Below are positions 23,487 to 30,048 of a stretch of 30,048 bases of DNA, piece after piece. The notes under the pieces were generated by a model. That model was not told where the DNA came from and ran no database searches. It saw only the letters and a list, made by a program, of their open reading frames with translations. The DNA is from JBILVQ01 sp044370375 (GTDB lineage Bacteria; Bacteroidota; Bacteroidia; UBA4408), in assembly GCA_044370375.1 (NCBI GenBank), contig JBILVQ010000008.1:1-30048 (forward strand), given 5' to 3'. The stretch's first letter is position 1. Each line of letters opens with the position of its first letter. The position numbers and the translations under genes are program-made.

Positions 23487-24938
23487 ATGGCAAGAAATCT
23501 TTTTGTAACAAAAAAACTTGGACAATTATTAACCGAAGCCTCTGAAGAAGAAAAGGGTCTGAAAAGAACCTTAACGGCAACAGGCCTGGTTACCCTTGGT
23601 ATAGGAGCTATTATTGGTGCAGGGTTGTTTTCCATCACCGGAACCGCAGCAGCAAATAATGCGGGAGCTGCGGTTACGCTATCTTTTGTTGTAGCTGCCA
23701 TAGGATGTGCTTTTGCAGGATTATGTTATGCAGAATTTGCTTCTATGATTCCCATTGCAGGAAGTGCTTACACATATAGTTATGCCACCATGGGAGAATT
23801 TGTAGCATGGATAATTGGATGGGATTTAGTGCTTGAATATGCAGTTGGTGCGGCCATGGTAGCTATTAGTTGGTCGAGATACCTTGTAAAATTTTTCGAT
23901 CACTTTGGTGTTCATTTTTCTCCACATTGGGTGATGTCGCCTTTTGACACGCAAACACTATCTGATGGTACGGTTGTTTCAGGTTATATGAATATTCCTG
24001 CCGTTTTAATTGTATTGGCTGTTTCTGCCCTATTGGTAAAAGGAACCAAAGAATCTGCTTTCGTCAATTCCATTATTGTTTCCCTAAAGGTTGGAGTTGT
24101 ATTAGTTTTCATTGCCCTAGGATGGCAATACATTAATCCGGATAATTTTGTTCCTTACATTCCTGAAAACACAGGAACTTTCGGAGAATTTGGTGTAAGT
24201 GGAATTGTACGTGCAGCAGGAATAATTTTCTTCGCTTATATAGGTTTTGATGCCGTTTCCACAGCAGCACAGGAGGCCATTAACCCCAAAAAGGATATGC
24301 CGATTGGTATATTGCTATCGCTTGCAATTTGCACCGTATTGTACATTCTGTTTGCCCACGTAATGACTGGACTTGCAAACTATACCGAATTTCAAGGACA
24401 AGACGGGATTGCACCTGTTGCGGTTGCCATTGAACATACGCCTTATGGCTGGTTGAAGCAAGCCATTATTTTAGCCATTTTGGCCGGCTATTCATCGGTT
24501 ATTATGGTAATGTTGATGGGGCAATCGCGGGTATTTTTCTCCATGTCGAAAGACGGGCTTCTTCCAAAAATATTCTCTGAAGTTCATCCAAAATTCAGAA
24601 CGCCCTATAAATCGAACATTCTGTTTGCGGTTTTTGTAAGTCTTTTCGCGGCCTTTGTGCCTGCACAGGTGGTTGGGGAAATGACTTCCATAGGAACCTT
24701 GTTTGCCTTTGTTTTGGTTTGCCTTGGAATCCTTGTCCTTAGAAAAACCCAAAAAGATGCACCACGAGCCTTCCGCACCCCATTTGTTCCATGGGTACCC
24801 ATCCTAGGTATTATTACTTGCTTGGCGATGATGGTTTCTTTACCGGGCGATACCTGGGTTCGGTTACTAATATGGATGGCGATAGGCGTTGTTGTTTACT
24901 TCGGCTACAGTATCAAGAACAGTAAACTCCAGAAATAA
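23487..24938 (+). CDS. APC superfamily amino acid permease (cationic amino acid transporter type)
   Basis: 483 residues with about 12 hydrophobic helices. The N-terminal part has the APC signature LVTLGIGAIIGAGLFSITG (helix 1, unwound substrate site) and FAGLCYAEFASMIPIAGSAYTY. Further on are FFAYIGFDAVSTAAQEAINPKKDMPIG (helix 6 and the conserved loop after it) and the C-terminal RKTQKDAPRAFRTPFVPWVP, as in the YfnA/CAT family. It imports or exchanges amino acids across the cytoplasmic membrane; the substrate cannot be given. ATG at 23487 was chosen over an in-frame TTG at 23475. A second permease follows after 7 bases. Confidence 0.93.
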   Translation: MARNLFVTKKLGQLLTEASEEEKGLKRTLTATGLVTLGIGAIIGAGLFSITGTAAANNAGAAVTLSFVVAAIGCAFAGLCYAEFASMIPIAGSAYTYSYATMGEFVAWIIGWDLVLEYAVGAAMVAISWSRYLVKFFDHFGVHFSPHWVMSPFDTQTLSDGTVVSGYMNIPAVLIVLAVSALLVKGTKESAFVNSIIVSLKVGVVLVFIALGWQYINPDNFVPYIPENTGTFGEFGVSGIVRAAGIIFFAYIGFDAVSTAAQEAINPKKDMPIGILLSLAICTVLYILFAHVMTGLANYTEFQGQDGIAPVAVAIEHTPYGWLKQAIILAILAGYSSVIMVMLMGQSRVFFSMSKDGLLPKIFSEVHPKFRTPYKSNILFAVFVSLFAAFVPAQVVGEMTSIGTLFAFVLVCLGILVLRKTQKDAPRAFRTPFVPWVPILGIITCLAMMVSLPGDTWVRLLIWMAIGVVVYFGYSIKNSKLQK

Positions 24939-24945
24939 TACTGTT

Positions 24946-26433
24946 TTGACACCTGACCACCTGGAAAGGAAACTTGGCCTATGGGATGCAACCATGCTGG
25001 TGGCCGGATCAATGATTGGCTCGGGCATTTTCATTGTTTCAGCAGAAATGGCGCGTCAGGTAGGTTCTGGCTATTGGCTGCTTTTTCTTTGGGCGTTTAG
25101 CGGATTCCTTACCCTTCTGGCAGCCCTAAGTTATGGTGAGTTGGCAGGAATGATGCCTCAAGCAGGTGGTCAATTTGTGTATATTAAAAAAGCTTTTGGC
25201 AACCTACCTTCCTTTTTATATGGTTGGACGGTTTTTTCAGTGATTCAAACAGGAGTAATCGCAGCAGTTGCAATGGCTTTTGTTAAATATACTGCAGTAT
25301 TTTTCCCTCAGCTTTCATCAGAGATAAAAATTTTCGAATGGCATGGGTGGTCTGTAAACAGGGCACAGGCCGGGGCCATACTTTTGATTATTTTTTTAAC
25401 CGGTATTAACTCTCGTGGGGTTAATGTTGGCAAATGGATACAATCTGTTTTTACCTTTTCAAAAGTTGCGGCACTAATTGCCTTAGTAATTTGTGGTGTT
25501 TGGATAGGTTGGGACCTAAATTTTTGGGATCTTAATTTTTCAGGCCAATGGTCAGCTTCTCAAACTGTTTGGGAAAAGGAGGTTTTAACAATAGAACCGC
25601 TTACCGGAGTTGCATTGATTCTTGCACTAGGAACTGCCAGTATTGGATCATTGTTTTCGAGCGATGCTTGGAACAATGTAACCTTTATTGCAGGGGAAAT
25701 AAAAAACCCTGAAAAAAACATGCCAAGGAGTTTAATTTTGGGTGTTGGAGGCGTTTGTTTTTTGTACTTTCTTGCCAACATCGCCTATCTGGGAATCCTT
25801 CCGCTGCAAGGCAATCCGGAAGGAGCTTCCATGCTGGAAAAAGGAATTCAGTTTGCGCCCTCAGACCGGGTAGGAACCTCTGCTGCATGGATGGTTTTTG
25901 GTGACCAAGCGGTTTGGATTATGGCTGGCTTGATCATGGTTTCTACCTTCGGTTGTAACAATGGAATCATCATGGCAGGTGCGCGTGTTTATTACGCCAT
26001 GTCGAAAGAAAAATTATTTTTTAAAACGGCTGGAGTGCTTAATAAATCTGGAGTGCCCGGCAAAGCGCTCATCATACAGGCCATTTGGGCTAGTTTACTT
26101 TGCCTATCGGGAAGCTATGGAGCCCTTTTGGATTATACCACATTTGCCTCCCTTATTTTCTATATTATTACCATTGCAGGAATTTTTGTTCTGCGTAAAA
26201 AAATTCCGAATCATCCAAGGCCATATAAAGTTCCTTTTTTTCCAATTCTTCCATTAATATATATTATATTTGCACTTATTATTTGTATAATTTTATTGAT
26301 TACCAAACCGGAAAGTACACAAGCAGGACTGATTATTGTTTTACTTGGTATTCCGATTTATTTTATAACTAAATTGAATAAGAGTAACTATCATTCTAAT
26401 AGCTATGATCATCAACAAAAATCTGATTCGTGA
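24946..26433 (+). CDS. APC superfamily amino acid permease (second, different subfamily)
   Basis: 495 residues, about 12 helices. It begins with ERKLGLWDATMLVAGSMIGSGIFIVSAEMAR, the helix 1 motif of APC exchangers, followed by YGELAGMMPQAGGQFVYIKKAFG. Later blocks include SDAWNNVTFIAGEIKNPEKN and NHPRPYKVPFFPILP. It is clearly related to, but not a recent copy of, the permease just upstream. The start is taken as TTG at 24946, directly before TPDHLERKLG and 7 bases after the upstream stop; an in-frame TTG at 24889 would overlap by 50 bases. It probably shares a transcript with the first permease. Confidence 0.9.
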   Translation: MTPDHLERKLGLWDATMLVAGSMIGSGIFIVSAEMARQVGSGYWLLFLWAFSGFLTLLAALSYGELAGMMPQAGGQFVYIKKAFGNLPSFLYGWTVFSVIQTGVIAAVAMAFVKYTAVFFPQLSSEIKIFEWHGWSVNRAQAGAILLIIFLTGINSRGVNVGKWIQSVFTFSKVAALIALVICGVWIGWDLNFWDLNFSGQWSASQTVWEKEVLTIEPLTGVALILALGTASIGSLFSSDAWNNVTFIAGEIKNPEKNMPRSLILGVGGVCFLYFLANIAYLGILPLQGNPEGASMLEKGIQFAPSDRVGTSAAWMVFGDQAVWIMAGLIMVSTFGCNNGIIMAGARVYYAMSKEKLFFKTAGVLNKSGVPGKALIIQAIWASLLCLSGSYGALLDYTTFASLIFYIITIAGIFVLRKKIPNHPRPYKVPFFPILPLIYIIFALIICIILLITKPESTQAGLIIVLLGIPIYFITKLNKSNYHSNSYDHQQKSDS

Positions 26434-27394
26434 TTATTTTATTTTTTCTAAACGTGAAAGAAGGGGTGTCATTGCCCTCGCCATTCTGATTGCTTTTATT
26501 TGGCTTTTGAGCTTTTTCTTGAAGGCTATTATTCCGGAAGAAACTTGGCATATTTCACAAGTAAAAAACGATTTGCTCCTATTGCGGCAAATGCAAACGG
26601 AGTACTTGCATTTGCAGGAAAAGAAAAAAACGAAATTCCCAAAAAAGGAAAAGCAAATTAAAAAAAATGACGCCCTTGCTTTTCAAAGCGTTGTTGATCC
26701 TAATTCAATGACCTTCAAAGATTGGATGAGGCTTGGTCTCAATTACCAAGAAACTTGTACCGTTATGAATTACAAAAGAAAAGCAGGAGGATTCAGTGAA
26801 GCTTCTGATGTAAAAAAAATAAAAAATCTACCAGAAGAAAAAATAAATAAAATTCTGCCTTATCTGAAAGTATCTCACCTAAATACAGTTTCAGAGACAA
26901 AAGGAACTGAAACATTTAATCAGCAAAATAAAGCAGAAACAAAGGTAAATGAATTGGAAAATTTCACTAAAAGAAAAGAAAAGAAATCACCGGAAATATT
27001 CGAGTTAAACTCCTGCAATGCAAGAGCCCTAAGACAAATTGAATGTTTAGACTCACTTTCGGCACAAAGGATTCTCAAAAAAAGAAAAGCTTTGGGAGGC
27101 TTTACCACTTTAAATCAATTACACGAAATTGACTCACTTTCTGAGAACTGTCTTGATGTTATAAAAAAATACGCCATTGCAGACACCCAAATGATCAGGA
27201 AAATTGACATTAATAGAGTAACGATCAAGGATCTAGGAAGGCATCCCTATATTGGCTATAATATGGCCTCGGCATTGGTTAATTTCAGGGATAAGCATGG
27301 AAAATTCAGGAATCCGGACGATTTAAAAAAATGCATGATAATGACCAAAGAGCGAATTGAAAAAATCAAACCCTATTTAATTTTTGGTCCGTAA
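26405..27394 (+). CDS. membrane-anchored helix-hairpin-helix (ComEA-like) protein
   Basis: 329 residues: a basic N-terminus, one membrane helix (about 21-40, VIALAILIAFIWLLSFFLKA), a Lys-rich linker, then three related helix-hairpin-helix units (about 98-152, 200-256 and 268-326). Each begins near DPNS/ELNS/DINR and contains a K(R/H)xGxF-type turn (KAGGFSEASD, KALGGFTTLN, KHGKFRNPDD). ComEA-type HHH domains bind DNA outside the cytoplasmic membrane in natural transformation, but this single-pass protein may have another role. The ATG lies 29 bases inside the upstream permease gene, so it is likely co-expressed. Lys content and A-rich runs are high. Confidence 0.82.
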   Translation: MIINKNLIRDYFIFSKRERRGVIALAILIAFIWLLSFFLKAIIPEETWHISQVKNDLLLLRQMQTEYLHLQEKKKTKFPKKEKQIKKNDALAFQSVVDPNSMTFKDWMRLGLNYQETCTVMNYKRKAGGFSEASDVKKIKNLPEEKINKILPYLKVSHLNTVSETKGTETFNQQNKAETKVNELENFTKRKEKKSPEIFELNSCNARALRQIECLDSLSAQRILKKRKALGGFTTLNQLHEIDSLSENCLDVIKKYAIADTQMIRKIDINRVTIKDLGRHPYIGYNMASALVNFRDKHGKFRNPDDLKKCMIMTKERIEKIKPYLIFGP

Positions 27395-27488
27395 AATGAA
27401 AAACAAGTAAAGGGCTCCATTTTAAATTCGGCTTTGCAAAGGAAAGAACCGAAAAATTCGTACCATTGAAATCCTAAAAAAGCAATCA

Positions 27489-28025
27489 ATGGAAAAAACG
27501 ATTCGTGAAAAACTAGATGAGGCGATTAGAGATGTACCAGACTTTCCCAAACCGGGTATCCTCTTTAAAGATATCACTCCAATCCTTAAAGATTCAGCCC
27601 TTTGTAAGGAAATTGTAAAAGAAATAGGCATGAATTTCGATCACGAAAAGCCAGATGCCATCATTGGCATTGAAAGCAGAGGTTTTTTGTTTGGAATCAT
27701 GATAGCACAGCACTTTGGGATTCCCTTTATCCCAATACGGAAAGCAGGAAAATTGCCGCATAAAACAGTTAGGCTAAAATATGCGCTCGAATATGGAACC
27801 GCTGAAATTGAAATGCATGAAGATGCCCTTGCACGCGGCATGAAAGTTTTGGTACATGACGATTTATTGGCAACCGGAGGAACCGCAGAAGCAGCAGCAC
27901 AATTGGTAAAACTGCAGGGGGCAGAATTGATTGGATTCTCATTTCTTGTGGAATTAAAATTTTTGGATGGTAGAAAATTACTCGAAAAATTTACCGGCAG
28001 GGTGCATAGTTTAATAGAATTTTAA
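27489..28025 (+). CDS. apt: adenine phosphoribosyltransferase
   Basis: Apt converts adenine and PRPP to AMP in the cytoplasm (purine salvage). 178 residues with the family N-terminus VPDFPKPGILFKDITP (16-31), GIESRGFLFG (about 58-67), the KAGKLP loop and the PRPP-binding motif VLVHDDLLATGGTA (about 119-132), all intact. The 94-base gap before it has no convincing consensus promoter (TACCATTG at 27461-27468 has one mismatch and no TTG at the right distance). Confidence 0.97.
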   Translation: MEKTIREKLDEAIRDVPDFPKPGILFKDITPILKDSALCKEIVKEIGMNFDHEKPDAIIGIESRGFLFGIMIAQHFGIPFIPIRKAGKLPHKTVRLKYALEYGTAEIEMHEDALARGMKVLVHDDLLATGGTAEAAAQLVKLQGAELIGFSFLVELKFLDGRKLLEKFTGRVHSLIEF

Positions 28026-28087
28026 ATTAACACCTCAATTCAATTGAAAATAGTAAATTCGCCATCGTTTAAAAAAAGAACTGAATT

Positions 28088-29227
28088 ATGGATTTTTCGA
28101 TGAATGAAAATCAAAAAATGATCGCTGATATGGTGAAAGCCTTTGGCGAGACACATATAAAACCCAAAATGATGGAGTGGGATGAAAACCAAACCTTTCC
28201 GGTTGAGGTTTTTAAGAAGTTAGGAGAATTGGGGCTGATGGGGGTTTTGGTTCCAACAGAATACGGAGGCTCGGGCTTTGGGTACTTTGAGTACGTTACC
28301 GCCATTACAGAGTTATCGAAAATTTGTGGCTCTATTGGTCTTTCCATGGCGGCTCACAATTCACTTTGTACTGGTCACATTTTGGCCTTTGGCAACGAGG
28401 AGCAAAAAAAGAAATACTTGCCACTGCTAGCAACAGCAGAATGGATTGGTGCTTGGGGATTAACTGAGCCTAATACTGGCTCAGATGCCATGAGAATGAA
28501 ATGTGTGGCCAAAAAGGAAGGTGAATATTGGGTTTTAAACGGAACAAAATGCTGGATAACCCATGGAATTACTGGAAATGTAGCTGTGGTAATTGCTAGA
28601 ACCGGAGAATTACTAGATTCTCACGGAATGACAGCCTTTATTGTTGAAAGAGGAACTCCCGGTTTTAATGCAGGAAAAAAAGAAAATAAACTGGGTATGA
28701 GAGCATCAGAAACCGCTGAAATGATTTTCGATAACTGCAAAGTCCATGAAAGTCAGATACTTGGAAAGGTAGGCGATGGCTTTATCCAGGCCATGAAAAT
28801 CCTGGATGGTGGAAGAATTTCCATTGCCTCATTATCACTTGGAATAGCAAAAGGGGCCTTTGAGGCTGCCGTTAAATATGCAAAGGAAAGGGAGCAATTT
28901 GGCCAACCAATCGCGAATTTTCAAGGCATATCTTTCAAGTTAGCAGATATGGCCACCGAAATTGAAGCCGCGGAATTATTGACTTTTCAAGCAGCTGACC
29001 TGAAAAATCGTGGTGAAAAAGTAACCCGTCAGAGTGCTTTTGCCAAATATTATGCCTCAGAAGTGGCCGTAAGAGCAAGTACTGAGGCCGTTCAAATCTT
29101 TGGAGGGTATGGATATACGAAAGACTTCCCAGTTGAAAAATTCTATCGTGACTCCAAATTATGCACCATTGGAGAAGGAACCTCAGAAATTCAAAAATTA
29201 GTTATTGCAAGAGAAATTTTGAAATAA
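28088..29227 (+). CDS. acyl-CoA dehydrogenase
   Basis: A 379-residue FAD enzyme that introduces a double bond into acyl-CoA. Family signatures are visible: WGLTEPNTGSDA (about 118-129, FAD/substrate), KCWITHG (about 154-160), REQFGQPIANFQ (about 272-283), VQIFGGYGYTKDFPVEKFYRD (about 333-353) and the catalytic base Glu363 in GEGTSEIQ. Glu at this place fits the short/medium-chain group rather than the isovaleryl type; whether the substrate is butyryl-, 2-methylbutyryl- or longer acyl-CoA is open. No electron-transfer flavoprotein genes are nearby. The 62-base gap from apt holds no clear promoter. Confidence 0.94.
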   Translation: MDFSMNENQKMIADMVKAFGETHIKPKMMEWDENQTFPVEVFKKLGELGLMGVLVPTEYGGSGFGYFEYVTAITELSKICGSIGLSMAAHNSLCTGHILAFGNEEQKKKYLPLLATAEWIGAWGLTEPNTGSDAMRMKCVAKKEGEYWVLNGTKCWITHGITGNVAVVIARTGELLDSHGMTAFIVERGTPGFNAGKKENKLGMRASETAEMIFDNCKVHESQILGKVGDGFIQAMKILDGGRISIASLSLGIAKGAFEAAVKYAKEREQFGQPIANFQGISFKLADMATEIEAAELLTFQAADLKNRGEKVTRQSAFAKYYASEVAVRASTEAVQIFGGYGYTKDFPVEKFYRDSKLCTIGEGTSEIQKLVIAREILK

Positions 29228-29236
29228 AAAATTTAT

Positions 29237-29244
29237 TATATTTG
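29237..29244 (+). promoter_or_regulatory. -7 promoter element of rpsU
   Basis: TATATTTG matches TAnnTTTG and lies 29 bases before the rpsU ATG. TTG at 29219-29221 is only 15 bases upstream, shorter than usual for the -33 element, so the upstream half is uncertain. Confidence 0.5.
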
Positions 29245-29273
29245 CCTCCCCAATTAAGAACTAAAATTCGACC

Positions 29274-29465
29274 ATGATCATTGTTCCAGTAAAAGATGGA
29301 GAGCCCATCGAAAAGAGCCTGAAGAAATTCAAGAAAAAAATCGAAAAAACCGGTTTAATTCGTGCTTTGCGTGAAAGACAAAAATTCACCAAACCTTCTG
29401 TTAAGGCTCGTGAGCAAAAAATTAAGGCAATTTACCGCCAGCAATTAAGAACTGCTCTGGACTAA
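29274..29465 (+). CDS. rpsU: 30S ribosomal protein bS21
   Basis: 63 residues starting MIIVPVKDGEPIEKSLKKFK, typical of bS21 of Bacteroidota, with the very basic KFKKKIEKTG and LRERQKF segments that contact 16S rRNA near the anti-Shine-Dalgarno region. It joins the small ribosomal subunit late. In Bacteroidota rpsU is usually followed by xerC, as here. A strong hairpin terminator lies 38 bases after its stop. Confidence 0.97.
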   Translation: MIIVPVKDGEPIEKSLKKFKKKIEKTGLIRALRERQKFTKPSVKAREQKIKAIYRQQLRTALD

Positions 29466-29503
29466 TAACTTTTTACAGGGTTATTTACTTCCTTAAAATA
29501 CTT

Positions 29504-29538
29504 AAATACCTTTGGGTTCAACCCGAAGGTATTTTTTT
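29504..29538 (+). terminator. intrinsic terminator after rpsU
   Basis: AAATACCTT (29504-29512) pairs with AAGGTATTT (29526-29534), extended inward by one T-G and four further pairs (GGGT with ACCC) around a 3-base loop (TCA), for a stem of about 14 bp. A run of seven T (29532-29538) overlaps the end of the stem. The T run ends at the base just before the xerC ATG. Confidence 0.85.
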
Positions 29539-30048
29539 ATGTCCGAAACTGAGGAATTTCTCCAGTATCTCCGATTTACCAAAAGGTTTTCGGAGCATTC
29601 AGTAAAGGCTTATCAGCAGGATTTAGCAGCAATAAATCAATTTGCCCAAGAGCAGTTTGAGGTTTCAAATCCTCGTGAGTGGAGCTACATGCTCATTCGA
29701 TCCTGGATTGTTTCTCTTATGGATACAGGTCTGGATCCAAGAAGTGTAAATAGAAAAATTTCGGCACTCCGCTCTTTTTTCCGTTTTATGTTGAAGGAAG
29801 GAATGGTCAGTGAAAATCCAACAAGAAAAATAACAGGACCCAAAACAGCCAAAAAACTACCGGTATTTGTTGACCAAAGTGCTACTTTCAATTTGCTTGA
29901 TCATCTTGAATTTGGAGATGACTTTAAAGGGCAGCGCGACAAATTAATTATTGAAACCTTCTACAGGACCGGAATTCGATTATCCGAATTACTGGGGCTA
30001 CGAATGAAGGATGTTGATTTACAAAACCAAACGTTCAAAGTATTAGGA
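29539..30048 (+). CDS. xerC: tyrosine recombinase XerC/D (3' end outside window)
   Basis: The first 170 codons are in the window. The N-terminal SAM-like DNA-binding domain (about 1-90) includes RFTKRFSEHSVKAYQQDL and SVNRKISALRSFFRFM. The catalytic domain begins near 105, and the first catalytic Arg is Arg147 in FYRTGIRLSELLGL; the His, Arg and Tyr of the active site lie beyond the edge. Such enzymes resolve chromosome dimers at dif. Gene order rpsU-xerC and a generic sequence favour the chromosomal housekeeping enzyme over a mobile-element integrase. ATG at 29539 directly follows the T tract of the terminator, so expression from the rpsU promoter would need read-through. Confidence 0.92.
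   Translation, partial: MSETEEFLQYLRFTKRFSEHSVKAYQQDLAAINQFAQEQFEVSNPREWSYMLIRSWIVSLMDTGLDPRSVNRKISALRSFFRFMLKEGMVSENPTRKITGPKTAKKLPVFVDQSATFNLLDHLEFGDDFKGQRDKLIIETFYRTGIRLSELLGLRMKDVDLQNQTFKVLG

Noticed and set aside
23487..26433. Two permease genes considered as a recent duplication or a broken single gene
   Set aside because: Both are full length with distinct helix 1 and loop motifs, so they belong to different APC subfamilies.
27395..27488. Gap before apt examined for a purine riboswitch or promoter
   Set aside because: No aptamer-like pairing or consensus promoter could be made out; TACCATTG lacks a TTG at the right distance.
29539..30048. XerC considered as a mobile-element integrase near the tRNA or rRNA genes
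   Set aside because: It sits directly after rpsU as in other Bacteroidota chromosomes, with no phage or conjugation genes, att repeats or composition shift.

Overview
The window looks like chromosomal core and near-core DNA of a Bacteroidota bacterium, probably from the Flavobacteriales/Sphingobacteriales side. Several independent signs agree. The 16S rRNA 5' end carries Bacteroidota-type sequence. Promoters follow the TTG-N18-20-TAnnTTTG pattern of the Bacteroidota primary sigma factor, with little Shine-Dalgarno sequence. Two proteins carry type IX secretion (T9SS) C-terminal sorting domains, one of type A and one of type B. There are also DUF2851 and DUF6089 proteins, and an rpsU-xerC pair. 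The DNA is AT-rich and several genes appear to start with TTG or GTG. No phage, transposon, CRISPR array or plasmid gene was seen.

Layout. 1-780 (minus strand): the 5' third of a 16S rRNA gene, its leader with boxB/boxA-like signals, and two tandem promoters. 841-5790: a short-chain dehydrogenase (minus) whose 5' end overlaps a divergent beta-barrel gene; a small cold-shock-like protein; and a minus-strand operon of Nif3-like protein, zinc-ribbon coiled-coil protein and TPR lipoprotein. 5831-9116 (plus): lpxK, purine nucleoside phosphorylase and a secreted choice-of-anchor-B protein with a T9SS tail. 9212-15507 (plus): a tight three-gene cluster of a secreted TPR/Ig-like/caspase protein, a 14-blade propeller sensor with a SpoIIE-type phosphatase, and a small two-helix membrane protein. 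15497-16708 (minus): a DUF6089 beta-barrel and two tRNA-Leu genes. 16793-20856 (plus): a small exported protein translationally coupled to a 1257-residue T9SS type B surface protein with 11 Ig-like repeats. 20919-27394 (plus): DUF2851, PspC, an RmlD-like reductase, two APC amino acid permeases and a membrane-anchored triple helix-hairpin-helix protein. 27489-30048 (plus): apt, acyl-CoA dehydrogenase, rpsU, a strong terminator, and xerC running off the end.

How the genes fit together. Much of the window is housekeeping: translation, lipid A synthesis, purine salvage (PNP and Apt), amino acid uptake and chromosome dimer resolution. The rest is a Bacteroidota cell-surface programme of T9SS cargo, outer-membrane barrels and exported signalling proteins. 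The most promising unusual system is the 9.2-15.5 kb cluster. There a protease of the caspase fold, apparently exported, sits directly upstream of a large periplasmic-sensor/cytoplasmic-phosphatase protein. This is an inference from gene order and domains; nothing in the sequence proves that the proteins work together.
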